From: Petroclostridium sp. X23
GTDB lineage: Bacteria; Bacillota; Clostridia; SK-Y3
Reading direction: 5' to 3'
NCBI RefSeq assembly: GCF_030013905.1
Contig: NZ_CP124862.1
Location: forward strand, 3,475,051 to 3,539,050
DNA: 64,000 nucleotides
Part shown: piece after piece, positions 36,111 through 44,289 of the stretch
How the letters are laid out: each line of letters opens with the position of its first letter
How positions within the stretch are numbered: the first letter of the stretch is position 1
Notes under the pieces: generated by a model
What the model saw: only the letters and a program-made list of their open reading frames with translations
The model's database searches: none
What the model was told of the DNA's origin: nothing
Program-made: the position numbers and the translations under genes

Positions 36111-36299
36111 AAATCATTCCTCCTTTGCTCAGTAGTCCTTAATATTATACGATGAAAAGTGACAAAGGTTTACTATTTATCAAATATTAGACGAAGATTC
36201 TGAGAAAAAAGTTTCACGTTGGATTATATAATGAATAGAACTATGGTATAATAATCCTATTGCTAATATATACATACCACCGAAAGGAGATGTTTAATC

Positions 36300-36824
36300 G
36301 TGTCGAATCCTGTAGCAACAATTGAAATGGAAAATGGGGATAAGATAAAAATTGAATTATACACTGATACCGCACCCAATACGGTGAATAATTTTATATC
36401 TCTGGTAAAGAAAGGCTTCTATGACGGATTGATTTTTCATAGAGTCATTCCCGGTTTTATGATTCAGGGAGGATGCCCGGAGGGTGTTGGAACCGGAGGC
36501 CCCGGCTATCACATTAAAGGTGAATTTAAAGACAATAAGTTTGACAATTCTCTGGTGCATACCCGAGGAGTCATATCCATGGCCAGGTCAAGACATCCTG
36601 ATTCGGCCGGCTCCCAATTTTTTATCATGGTTGCCGATGCACCGCATCTTGATGGACAGTACGCGGCATTTGGAAAAGTCATAGAAGGAATGGAAGCAGC
36701 GGATAAGATTGTATCCGTACAAACCGATTTCAGAGATAGACCGTTAGAGCCTCAGACCATGAAAAAAGTAACGGTTGATGTGAAGGGGCAAGAATATCCC
36801 GAGCCGGAGATTATTGAAGAATAA
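36300..36824 (+). CDS. Cyclophilin-type peptidyl-prolyl isomerase
   Basis: 174 residues, cytoplasmic (no signal peptide). FHRVIPGFMIQGGCPEGVGTGGPGY carries the active-site Arg and Phe-Met-Gln set (in two adjacent segments), AGSQFFIM and LDGQYAAFGKV complete the cyclosporin-binding region. It catalyses cis-trans isomerisation of proline bonds. The start is GTG 36300 with AAAGGAGATG seven bases upstream. Two TATAAT boxes at 36227-36232 and 36247-36252 lie upstream, either of which could be the -10. Confidence 0.95.
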   Translation: MSNPVATIEMENGDKIKIELYTDTAPNTVNNFISLVKKGFYDGLIFHRVIPGFMIQGGCPEGVGTGGPGYHIKGEFKDNKFDNSLVHTRGVISMARSRHPDSAGSQFFIMVADAPHLDGQYAAFGKVIEGMEAADKIVSVQTDFRDRPLEPQTMKKVTVDVKGQEYPEPEIIEE

Positions 36825-36876
36825 ACGGTAGGAAATATGAAGAAGTCTATTGCTCAGCAGCAAAGCAAATAAACTA

Positions 36877-36994
36877 TCCGAGACCGCTGAAAAAGTATGA
36901 TTTAGCACGCAGAAGGAGTGAAGCATGGGCGGGGCCCCGCCCATGCTTTGCGACTGACCAATGAAGCGCTTTTTCAGTAATTCTCAAACCGTCC
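36877..36994. repeat. MITE-like palindromic element with GC-rich core
   Basis: Ends CCGAGACCGCTGAAAAAGT (left) and the complement of CTTTTTCAGTAATTCTC (right) are the same as at 63103-63263. The core is a perfect 28-bp palindrome without loop, AAGCATGGGCGGGG followed by its complement (36921-36948), giving a very strong cruciform or hairpin. The right end lies about 15 bases before the ccdA ribosome site. Confidence 0.8.
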
Positions 36995-37020
36995 CCCTTA
37001 GTAACTAGAGGAGGTACACT

Positions 37021-37713
37021 ATGACGGATGTGTCACTTTTAATGGTTTTTATTGAAGGAATCCTTACGTTTATTTCTCCGTGTATTTTGCCCATGCTTCC
37101 CATTTACTTTGTATATCTTGCAGGAGCATCCGCACATCACAATACATCACATGCAATCAATAAGACACTGATCATCAATACGTTGGCATTTATATTAGGT
37201 TTTACTATTATATTTACACTGCTTGGGGCCTCTGCCACTACGATAGGTGATCTGCTTAAAGATCATATCGGCTTATTAAGAAAAGTCGGTGGAAGTATCA
37301 TTGTTATTTTCGGTCTTTATTTTATAGGATTACTTAGACTGAATTTCTTAAATACGGAAAAAAGAATCCATATGGAATTTAAAGAACTAGGCTTTGGAAG
37401 TTCGATGCTTTTCGGTATGGTTTTTAGTCTTGGATGGACGCCATGTGTAGGACCTTTTCTTGGGTCGGTACTGCTTTTAGCGGCTACTTCTGAGACGGTA
37501 GGTAAAGGAATATTGCTGCTTGTAATATATTCTGTTGGATTGGGTATTCCTTTTTTAATGTCAGCTATACTTTTTGATAAGCTGAAAAACCTATTTTCAA
37601 CAATAGGAAAGTATCAGAGGATTATAAACATGATTTCCGGGATTATACTAATCATTATGGGCGTTTTAGTTTTCACAGGGCAAATTCAAAACATAACAGG
37701 ATACCTGATTTAA
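37021..37713 (+). CDS. ccdA: CcdA-type thiol-redox membrane protein
   Basis: 230 residues, six hydrophobic helices. The two redox cysteines lie in FISPCILPMLPIYFVYL (about residue 20) and SLGWTPCVGPFLGSVL (about 143), the DsbD-gamma/CcdA pattern. It carries electrons from cytoplasmic thioredoxin across the membrane, in the family for cytochrome c maturation, sporulation or extracellular thiol repair. No partner thioredoxin-like gene follows; the neighbour on the right is convergent. GAGGAGG precedes ATG 37021. Confidence 0.9.
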   Translation: MTDVSLLMVFIEGILTFISPCILPMLPIYFVYLAGASAHHNTSHAINKTLIINTLAFILGFTIIFTLLGASATTIGDLLKDHIGLLRKVGGSIIVIFGLYFIGLLRLNFLNTEKRIHMEFKELGFGSSMLFGMVFSLGWTPCVGPFLGSVLLLAATSETVGKGILLLVIYSVGLGIPFLMSAILFDKLKNLFSTIGKYQRIINMISGIILIIMGVLVFTGQIQNITGYLI

Positions 37714-37725
37714 ATAGCTTGTTCA

Positions 37726-37767
37726 CATAATTATCCACAAGGTTATTAACATATGTGGATAATTATG
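37726..37767. promoter_or_regulatory. Inverted pair of perfect DnaA boxes
   Basis: TTATCCACA (37731-37739) and its complement TGTGGATAA (37754-37762) are both 9/9 matches to the DnaA-box consensus. They are embedded in a 14-bp perfect inverted repeat, CATAATTATCCACA and TGTGGATAATTATG, with a 14-base AT-rich spacer. It lies between the stop codons of two convergent genes and no T-tract follows on either strand. Confidence 0.7.
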
Positions 37768-37790
37768 GAAAAATATTTGCTTATAGATTT

Positions 37791-38780
37791 TTAACTCTGT
37801 ATATTGTTTTTCTTAACAAATTTGCTTATAAAAGGTTTGAAAATTAGGAATAAGATGAACAGGATGATAAGAGCAGGCAGTAAACGGATCACACCGATTA
37901 CAAAGTCTCCTAATGCGTCTATGGTATCTTCAAAGCTATCCACAAGCGCGTTAAGCAGTCTATCTCCATAGGTATTGGTTCTTCTGATATCATCAGGTAA
38001 CTTTTCGCGCAATTCGATAGTGATGGTAGAGAAATCCACAAGATTGTCCCATTTCCTTAAAGAACCTTTTAATTTCTCGATCTCATAAGTAATTTCACTT
38101 AGCTTTCTTTCCAACTGAAGCATGGTATTTAAGTCTTTTGCTTGTTTTAAATATTCTAAAACCCTTTCACGTTCTGCTTCAAATGTTTGAGCACGGCTTT
38201 TTGTGTCATAATATTGATCGGTGATTTCTTCGCTGGTGGTACGGTCATCCAGTACCGTCCCCATACCTCTTAGCTCATCTAAAACGTTCTGGAATTTATT
38301 CTGGGATACCCGCAGTACGATGGATCCTTCCTTTTTATATTTTTCGGGGTTCGATGAGATTTTTGTAGAACGTACGCTGGAGCTTTGCAGATAGCCAATC
38401 CCGGAATTCTGTACCATAGAAGTAATCTTCTTGAAATTCGCATCGAAATCTTCTATCTCCAATAAGATAAAAGAATTAAAAATTATTTTTCTATCACCCA
38501 ATACATTATTATTGACGTTTTGTGAGTCGAGTGCCGAAAAACTGCCGCCGTCATCTTTTTCAACTGTAGTTGCTTCGGCAGCTTCTTCGGTATCAACGCG
38601 GTCATTTACTGCCATGTCTGTTGCACTGCTTGTGTTCCTGCTTGCCGCCGCGCCGGAGGCTTCACTTTTAGACTGAGGTGCAGCCATCTCACTACTTTTA
38701 CTGGCACTGCACCCGATGAGAGAAACACTTATAGATATCACCATTATGCAAATAACTAACCAACAGAAAAATCTGTTCAC
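37791..38780 (-). CDS. DUF4349 lipoprotein
   Basis: 329 residues. A signal sequence ends in SVSLIGC (lipobox), then a low-complexity Ser/Ala/Glu stretch, a DUF4349 region (about 90-320) with a central coiled coil (RERVLEYLKQAKDLNTMLQLERKLSEI) and a final membrane helix (LLPALIILFILFLIFKPF). Surface-exposed between two anchors; function of the family is unknown. The start is GTG (complement of 38778-38780) with AGGAGGG seven bases upstream. Confidence 0.87.
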   Translation of the reverse strand: MNRFFCWLVICIMVISISVSLIGCSASKSSEMAAPQSKSEASGAAASRNTSSATDMAVNDRVDTEEAAEATTVEKDDGGSFSALDSQNVNNNVLGDRKIIFNSFILLEIEDFDANFKKITSMVQNSGIGYLQSSSVRSTKISSNPEKYKKEGSIVLRVSQNKFQNVLDELRGMGTVLDDRTTSEEITDQYYDTKSRAQTFEAERERVLEYLKQAKDLNTMLQLERKLSEITYEIEKLKGSLRKWDNLVDFSTITIELREKLPDDIRRTNTYGDRLLNALVDSFEDTIDALGDFVIGVIRLLPALIILFILFLIFKPFISKFVKKNNIQS

Positions 38781-38841
38781 GATTAATCCCTCCTAACAAT
38801 TTTATAGTATTAGACGGATAGAACAAGCTTTTAGTTCCAAA

Positions 38842-38981
38842 AGTTAATAGTGAACAACTGATAGTTAATAATTAATAGTGAATAGTGAATAGTGAATAGT
38901 GAATAGTGAATAACTGATGGACAGAATGGTGTACAATGGACGATCTGATGAATGGACAATGTACAATGGACAATGAATAAT
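38842..38981. repeat. 140-bp tract of 20 heptamers in unbroken 7-base register
   Basis: From 38842 the sequence can be cut into twenty consecutive 7-mers of a few related types: AGTTAAT, AGTGAAC, AACTGAT, AATTAAT, five copies of AGTGAAT (38877-38911), then GGACAGA, ACAATGG, GGACAAT, GTACAAT and GAATAAT. It is not coding in any likely frame. The register is kept when the unit type changes, as in cyanobacterial STRR repeats. Confidence 0.85.
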
Positions 38982-39033
38982 GTGCGAACATTGATATCCA
39001 TTTGAAGTATGATGTGTGCGTTGCCCTGACCAG

Positions 39034-39206
39034 TCAAGCACTTTTTCCCAACCTCCTATAGCAGACTGTGGTAAAGTCGAATTCAGCACATAGAGAAAAT
39101 CGAACTTGGGGACTGTCCCTGCTGTTTGCTCGGTTTTGGCACAACAGAGGGACTGTCCCCATGTTTGACTTTCGAACGATTAAGCACTTTTTCACAACCT
39201 CCTATA
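39034..39206. repeat. MITE-like palindromic element, with an extra half copy
   Basis: 39064-39206 is a complete element: its complement matches 54101-54245 almost base for base. Ends contain AAGCACTTTTTCACAACCTCC; the core holds GGGGACTGTCCCT and its mirror AGGGACTGTCCCC around a GTTTGC/TTGGCA loop. A half copy (TCAAGCACTTTTTCCCAACC, 39034 onward) abuts it on the left, suggesting insertion next to, or into, an older copy. Confidence 0.8.
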
Positions 39207-39298
39207 GATAAAAAAGGAAAAATATTACTTTTATTTATCATTAGGATATGATACAATAAAAAAGAAAAATTTACCATATGCAAAGGAGGATGGGAACA

Positions 39299-39946
39299 AT
39301 GTTAGCATTGTTTCAAAGTAATAAGGATAAGACCATACTCTTACTTTTGTTGGTAATATTTATTTTAAGTATCGTTCTTTTCTTTATAGGTACAGCTATT
39401 TTTTCATCACTACCAACCCAAGTGTATAAATTAACGAGAGAAAATAAGAAATTGGAAGAGCTTATCATGCAGCAGTCTGATCAAATAGAGGAGTACAGAA
39501 CCCTGATTGATCTAATCAATGAGGAGAATATGTCACTTCAAAGTACGATCAAGATGCTTGCGTTTGAAGGGAAAAAACCTGTATATTATACCAAACCTAC
39601 ACCGCAAATCAGCCGTCAAAGTGCATCCAGATTCCGTAGAATGCAATATGTAGGAGAATGGTTGGGAACAGCGTATACGCCTTCGGCTGAAGAATGTGGA
39701 AACGATCGTGGCATCACTTCTTCCGGACAAGCTATCGTTCCGGGATATTCTATTGCGGTAGATACCGACTATTGGAATTACGGCCAGCGGTTTTATATCC
39801 AGGGAGTCGGAATGGTAGAAGCGATGGATACGGGGAGTGCTATTGACGGAAAAGCGCGGTTTGACCTTGCCATGTTTGATAAACAGGCAGCCCTCCGTTT
39901 CGGACAGAGAAAAATGAAAGTATGGATGATAGAAACGGAGGAATAA
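39299..39946 (+). CDS. Membrane-anchored 3D-domain cell-wall protein
   Basis: About 215 residues. One N-terminal membrane helix (ILLLLLVIFILSIVLFFIG), a short coiled coil (about 45-90), then a C-terminal 3D domain (about 125-213): GTAYTPSAEECGN, GYSIAVDTDYW, GMVEAMDTGSAIDGKARFD, containing the three conserved aspartates of the MltA/RpfB-type double-psi barrel. Such domains cut or bind peptidoglycan glycan strands outside the membrane. ATG 39299 has AGGAGG nine bases upstream; earlier in-frame ATGs at 39278 and 39290 are too close to that site. Confidence 0.87.
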   Translation: MLALFQSNKDKTILLLLLVIFILSIVLFFIGTAIFSSLPTQVYKLTRENKKLEELIMQQSDQIEEYRTLIDLINEENMSLQSTIKMLAFEGKKPVYYTKPTPQISRQSASRFRRMQYVGEWLGTAYTPSAEECGNDRGITSSGQAIVPGYSIAVDTDYWNYGQRFYIQGVGMVEAMDTGSAIDGKARFDLAMFDKQAALRFGQRKMKVWMIETEE

Positions 39947-39958
39947 GAGCGTATCCGG

Positions 39959-40876
39959 TTATGAAAATAAAGGCATTAGGAACCCCATGATTAGCCCCAA
40001 CAGTGCGCCAAGCCAAATAATTGCTTTTAGCTCTTTGTCAATGATACTTAAAACAAGCTGCTCTACCTCGATAACATCAAAATCGTTAATGCGTTTTTCT
40101 ACAATTGAAGGAATATCAATCATAGCTGTTATCGTATGAACATTTTTTCTTACCAATTTCATAAAGGCATTGATTGCTGCATTTTTTATTTGCGGCAGTT
40201 TATCTTCCAACTGCCGGGATATTTGATTTATCTCTACATTTAGAATTTTGTCCATTTCATCTTCAACCAATAACTCGATAATGGTATGGGAATTAGAAAA
40301 AACAAGTTCTTTTATCTTATCTGTTATTACATCTTTTATAGAGTCTACAATATTTTTGTTAAAACTTAGCGCCATTTTGATTAAAGGATGATTTAACTGC
40401 GTCTCCATATATTTTTCCAAACTTCCTGAAATATATAAAGTGAGTTTTTCCACTACTTCAGGTGAAGTAATCTTTTGATGCAAAAAATCTACGGCATTGT
40501 TCCGGACATACGACAGTATTTTTTCAACATCACCGGCATCCAGTAAATCTTGAGAGATATCACCGAGTGTCTTATTATCGTTCTCAAATTCAGCGATTTT
40601 CTGATCGACAAACTCCTCTATTTTTTTCTGGAAATGTGGAGAAGTCAGAGTATCAATAATGATCTCATCCGTTAAAAGCTTCTCGCCCACTGCGGTGCCG
40701 ATACTTCTTGCAAGTCGTGCCTTCTCGCGAGGGATAATGCCGGGTGTAAAAGGAATTTTCAAACCCCGGATATATTTTGGCTTCAATGGCCGGAATAACA
40801 TTTTAATAGCGATAAAATTAGTAATGTATCCGATTAAAGCACCTACAAGCGGTGCGGTAATATAAGCAAGATTCAT
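39959..40876 (-). CDS. DUF445 family membrane protein (YheB-like)
   Basis: 305 residues. N-terminal membrane helix with YITAPLVGALIGYITNFIAIKMLFRP, the family signature; a long helical middle part (about 70-275) and a C-terminal helix IIWLGALLGLIMGFLMPLF. The family (YheB/YtlR-like in bacilli) has no established biochemical role. The ATG at the complement of 40874-40876 has AAGGAG upstream; the frame extends 11 residues further without support. Convergent with the 3D gene, only 12 bases apart. Confidence 0.87.
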   Translation of the reverse strand: MNLAYITAPLVGALIGYITNFIAIKMLFRPLKPKYIRGLKIPFTPGIIPREKARLARSIGTAVGEKLLTDEIIIDTLTSPHFQKKIEEFVDQKIAEFENDNKTLGDISQDLLDAGDVEKILSYVRNNAVDFLHQKITSPEVVEKLTLYISGSLEKYMETQLNHPLIKMALSFNKNIVDSIKDVITDKIKELVFSNSHTIIELLVEDEMDKILNVEINQISRQLEDKLPQIKNAAINAFMKLVRKNVHTITAMIDIPSIVEKRINDFDVIEVEQLVLSIIDKELKAIIWLGALLGLIMGFLMPLFS

Positions 40877-41170
40877 AGTAATTGCACTCCTTCTTTTGTA
40901 ATAAGACATATACTATTATTCCACTAACACGGAAAAAGGTCAAGATGCAGATAAAAAACCTTGAAATTAGAGTTAGCCATCTATATCATGGCTTTAATGG
41001 GGATGAAAAATTTTTTTTGATGTAAAAAGAATATAATATCCTTTGATAAACATTTGTGGTAAAATGATAAATGGTAGTTTTTCATATGTGTTTATAATAC
41101 AAATTATGACATCTAAGGTTATTATAATGACTTATGAATTGGAGTTTTTATATACAAGGAGAATATAGTT
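40877..41170. other. Divergent intergenic region, 294 bp
   Basis: No gene seen. It contains a small hairpin AGCCAT-CTATATC-ATGGCT (about 40974-40992) and several TATAAT-like boxes, including one near 41031-41036. The AEC gene has an AAGGAG site at the right edge. No repeat of the window's families was found. Confidence 0.4.
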
Positions 41171-42094
41171 ATGGATTTTATTGTCACACTTAATCAAATA
41201 CTGGTCATTTTTATACTGTTACTAGTAGGTTTTTTAGTACGAAAACTAAATATCGTAGATATTTCCTTTACCAAAAATTTATCAAGCTTTTTATTTAATG
41301 TTGTATTACCGGCAATGATTATAAATGCCTTCAATTACCCTTTTTCAATGCAAGTCATTCGGGATGCGGGCTGGCTCATTGTCATTTGCATAGGGATCAT
41401 CTTGCTTTCCGCCGGAGTTTCTATCATAGCGGTTAAGCTTCTTAATGTAGACCAGGCTTCACGGAATGTCTTTGAATTTAGTATTATGTTTTCCAATTTT
41501 GCGTTTATGGGATATCCGGTTATTGAAGCTTTATTTGGGAAAGAAGGGATTTTGTACGCTTCTCTCTTCAGTCTTCCCCTTTATATTCTTTTTAACTCTT
41601 TAGGAGTAATAATGTTTATGAGAAAAGATGCAAAAGGGATGGGAAATATACATCTAAGGGACATCGTCAATCCGCCAATGGTTGCATTGATTATCGGTCT
41701 ATGTATATTTTTATTCTCTATTCAATTACCTAAGCCCATAGCTCAAACTGTTTCTATGGTTGGAAATACCATTACGCCGCTGGCGATGGTTCTTTCAGGA
41801 CTTATTTTGGCAAATGCTGCGTTTTCAAAAATGTTTTCCAATTACAAAGTATATATTGTAAGCTTTATCCGGCTAATTCTTCTTCCCGTTGCAGTATTGC
41901 TGGTATTGAAGCTTTTTAACTTGGAACTGCTCATGATAGGTATACCGGTTATTGTCACAGCCATGCCTATTCCCGCTAATTCCGCGATATTAGCCGAGAA
42001 GTTCGACGGCAATGCATACCTTGGAGCCCAATCGGTATTTATATCTACATTGCTATCGGTACTTACCATTCCGATTATTGCATTATTTTTATGA
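41171..42094 (+). CDS. AEC-family transporter
   Basis: 307 residues, about ten hydrophobic helices in two repeats of five. FLVRKLNIVDISFTKNLSSFLFNVVLPAMIINAF and the second-half GNTITPLAMVLSGLILA with MPIPANSAILAEKF are typical of the auxin-efflux-carrier family, which in bacteria exports or exchanges organic acids such as malate. Substrate cannot be read. AAGGAGAA precedes ATG 41171. The next gene is convergent, separated by repeats. Confidence 0.9.
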   Translation: MDFIVTLNQILVIFILLLVGFLVRKLNIVDISFTKNLSSFLFNVVLPAMIINAFNYPFSMQVIRDAGWLIVICIGIILLSAGVSIIAVKLLNVDQASRNVFEFSIMFSNFAFMGYPVIEALFGKEGILYASLFSLPLYILFNSLGVIMFMRKDAKGMGNIHLRDIVNPPMVALIIGLCIFLFSIQLPKPIAQTVSMVGNTITPLAMVLSGLILANAAFSKMFSNYKVYIVSFIRLILLPVAVLLVLKLFNLELLMIGIPVIVTAMPIPANSAILAEKFDGNAYLGAQSVFISTLLSVLTIPIIALFL

Positions 42095-42156
42095 TCAAAG
42101 AGAAGCCCACAGGGTTACATAAATTGAATTAAATAATTGGATATCGCAAAATTAAA

Positions 42157-42248
42157 GGAACGCCACGGGGGGCGTTCCCTACGAATTGTAAATCATTATA
42201 TAAATGGAATTTGGTATTTTATGTAGGGAACGGCCCCTGTGCCGTTCC
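42157..42248. repeat. Divergent REP pair (hairpin-CTAC ... GTAG-hairpin)
   Basis: GGAACGCC-ACGGG-GGCGTTCC followed by CTAC (to 42183) and GTAG (42223-42226) followed by GGAACGGC-CCCTGT-GCCGTTCC-type stems. Each is a GTAG-headed 8-bp hairpin; here the two GTAG heads point towards each other, the opposite of the other pairs in the window. Confidence 0.78.
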
Positions 42249-42280
42249 GACTCAAATGTTTCATTTAACTTAGTAAGACC

Positions 42281-42334
42281 TGGGCCCCGCCCATGTGTTG
42301 CCCTGACCGATGAAGCACTTATTGAGGATTTTCA
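42281..42334. repeat. Fragment of the MITE-like family
   Basis: TGGGCCCCGCCCATG (half of the core palindrome at 36921-36948) continues through GTTGCCCTGACC, also seen at 39020-39031, to GAAGCACTTATTGAGGATT, a decayed right end. The left half is missing. Confidence 0.6.
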
Positions 42335-42349
42335 CCCTGCTTCATGGCT

Positions 42350-43456
42350 TTATTGCAGATAATATGGCTGGTGCGGGGTGATGGTATGAATATCACTATG
42401 CACGATATGTCCGATTTCATTCGTAGGTCCTGTCACATCCACTTTAACCGGTTGTTTTGTTTCTATAGAAGCTAATATATCAAATACCATCTTAACATCC
42501 CCATATTCAATCTCAGGGGTAACAGAGATGTTTTCTATACCGATCATCGCATTATAGAAATTCAAAAGCTCATTATAATAGCCTCTTTTTGGGGTATATT
42601 GAATGAGCTCCTTGCCTCCGTCATTATAAGCCACATTAATAAACCCGCAAACCTTCTCTTCAAGGTAGATTTCACCTTTAGTACCGAAGATGCGCAGTCC
42701 TACCAAGGGCGCTTGCATTTCTTTGCCGTCAGGATAATAAACATATTGCCCGATGACGCCATTCTTAAATAGGATCTGTGTATTTACCGACATATACGGA
42801 TTGAAATCTTCCTGCTGGGGTCTGCCCATTGCATATACATGATCAACAGCACCAAAAATATGTCTCATTCCGGCAATGTCGTGAAGAGCGGCATCAAGAA
42901 AAGCACCGCCTTTGTAGTTAGGATGTTGACGCCATTCTTTAGCGGCAAAAGTGTTTTTTTTCATTTCCGATTCAAAATCCACAACATTATTTTGAATGAA
43001 ATAAACCACTTCACCGATCTTACCCTGATTGATGATATCCCGAATCTTATTGATTTCTTCATTATACCGATAGTTTTCCGCCACCATTATTTTTACATCA
43101 TGCTCTCGATGAAGCTCCAATAATTTCTTGCAGCCTTCCAGCGTAGCGGCCAGCGGTTTTTCAGCAATCAAATTCTTGTTTGATTGTATAACTGCGGCTG
43201 CCACATCATAGTTCTGAGAGATAGGTACCATTACATCTACCGCATCGATATCATCTCTCTTAAGCATTTGACGATAATCATCGTATACATTGTTTAAGTC
43301 AAGCTGAATACTGCGTGCAAAATTTTCTGCATCTGATTTTGTTCGGTTGCATAGTGCCACTACTTCATATCTGTCACTAAGCTGTTGCATTGCGGGCCAG
43401 TGAAGACGTTCCCACGCCATGCCTGTGCCGATAACACCCATTCGAATTTTTCGCAT
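42350..43456 (-). CDS. Gfo/Idh/MocA-family oxidoreductase
   Basis: 368 residues. N-terminal Rossmann domain MGVIGTGMAWERLHWPAMQ with ALCNRTKSDAE, the conserved EKPLA lysine motif near residue 94, then the alpha/beta C-terminal domain including PNYKGGAFLDAALHDIAGMR with the usual Asp-xx-x-His. These enzymes oxidise or reduce sugars, sugar acids or inositols with NAD(P). Substrate unknown. The ATG (complement of 43454-43456) has AAAGGAG upstream; a longer frame adds 18 doubtful residues. Divergent from the tetR gene. Confidence 0.9.
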   Translation of the reverse strand: MRKIRMGVIGTGMAWERLHWPAMQQLSDRYEVVALCNRTKSDAENFARSIQLDLNNVYDDYRQMLKRDDIDAVDVMVPISQNYDVAAAVIQSNKNLIAEKPLAATLEGCKKLLELHREHDVKIMVAENYRYNEEINKIRDIINQGKIGEVVYFIQNNVVDFESEMKKNTFAAKEWRQHPNYKGGAFLDAALHDIAGMRHIFGAVDHVYAMGRPQQEDFNPYMSVNTQILFKNGVIGQYVYYPDGKEMQAPLVGLRIFGTKGEIYLEEKVCGFINVAYNDGGKELIQYTPKRGYYNELLNFYNAMIGIENISVTPEIEYGDVKMVFDILASIETKQPVKVDVTGPTNEIGHIVHSDIHTITPHQPYYLQ

Positions 43457-43541
43457 AGATATTACTCCTTTCAAAGTTGAATTCAATGATAGTATTTGAT
43501 ATATATGCAATAAACATCAATGGAAAATAATTCTTTTTAAA

Positions 43542-43571
43542 TTGACTGATAGTCAGTCGGTGTGTTATACT
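43542..43571 (+). promoter_or_regulatory. tetR promoter with overlapping operator
   Basis: TTGACT (43542-43547) and TATACT (43566-43571) are 18 bases apart. The perfect palindrome GACTGA-TAG-TCAGTC (43544-43558) overlaps the -35 and spacer, so the TetR protein encoded next probably represses its own operon there. Confidence 0.75.
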
Positions 43572-43616
43572 ATGAATATCTTAAAGCATAAATGAGGAGC
43601 AGTAAGGAGAATACAT

Positions 43617-44228
43617 ATGCCTAGAATTACAAAAGATCCTGAAACAAGAAAGAATGAGATTCTGGATGCGGCGCAGGAATTATTTATCACACAGGGATTC
43701 GAGCAGACTGCAGTAAGCGATATTGTTAAAAAAGTAGGGGTTGCGCAGGGAACCTTTTACTATTATTTTAAATCGAAAGAAGAGATTTTAAAGGCCGTTT
43801 TAGAAAGATTAATTGATCAGATTGTAAAGAGTCTAACTTCTGTAGTGTATGACCAACGTCTAAATGCAGTACAAAAAATGCAGGGATTTATAGATGGACT
43901 TTTTTCGTTTGAAAGAGGAAAAGAAAGTATGATGGAATACGTTCATCGTGAACAAAATGCTATCGTCCATAATAGGCTTGCAGCAAGTCTTATTGAGAAG
44001 ATAATTCCTTTGATCAGCCAAATTGTAGAGGAGGGTGTTAAAGAAGGGGTTTTCGATACCGACCATCCTTTGGAATCGGCGGAAGTACTATTGTTTGGAG
44101 TAGGCTATATTCATGATTCCGTCGCTTTTAGCGGAGACGAGGAGATATATCGTCAGAAGATGCTTGCTACCCAAGATGTCGTTGAAAGGGTACTGGGCGC
44201 AGAGAAAGGAAGTATCCGGCTAATATAG
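43617..44228 (+). CDS. TetR-family transcriptional repressor
   Basis: 203 residues. An N-terminal helix-turn-helix (about 10-57): KNEILDAAQELFITQGFEQTAVSDIVKKVGVAQGTFYYYFKSKEE. The all-helical C-terminal part would bind an inducer and dimerise. It heads an operon with an ABC ATPase, an FtsX-like permease and a membrane-fusion protein, so it probably senses a compound that the pump exports. The palindrome in its promoter supports autorepression. AAGGAGAA precedes ATG 43617. Confidence 0.93.
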   Translation: MPRITKDPETRKNEILDAAQELFITQGFEQTAVSDIVKKVGVAQGTFYYYFKSKEEILKAVLERLIDQIVKSLTSVVYDQRLNAVQKMQGFIDGLFSFERGKESMMEYVHREQNAIVHNRLAASLIEKIIPLISQIVEEGVKEGVFDTDHPLESAEVLLFGVGYIHDSVAFSGDEEIYRQKMLATQDVVERVLGAEKGSIRLI

Positions 44229-44238
44229 AAGTCTGGGT

Positions 44239-44279
44239 GTTAAAGCCCGATTAAGCACTTTTTAACATTCTCTTAAAGG
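44239..44279. repeat. Right-end fragment of the MITE-like family
   Basis: GTTAAAGCCCGATTAAGCAC followed by TTTTTAACATTCTC resembles the right ends at 39170-39206 and 54101-54120 (complement). It lies in the 60-base gap between tetR and the ABC ATPase gene and runs up to its ribosome site. Confidence 0.55.
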
Positions 44280-44289
44280 GGTGAAAGGT

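Noticed and set aside
37726-37767. The DnaA-box palindrome as a bidirectional terminator
   Set aside because: The stem is AT-rich, the loop is 14 bases and no T-tract follows on either strand.
38831-39283. Small minus-strand frames in the 38.8-39.3 kb gap
   Set aside because: They translate heptamer repeats and the MITE-like element (repetitive protein sequence such as HYSLFTIHYSLF), not a plausible protein.
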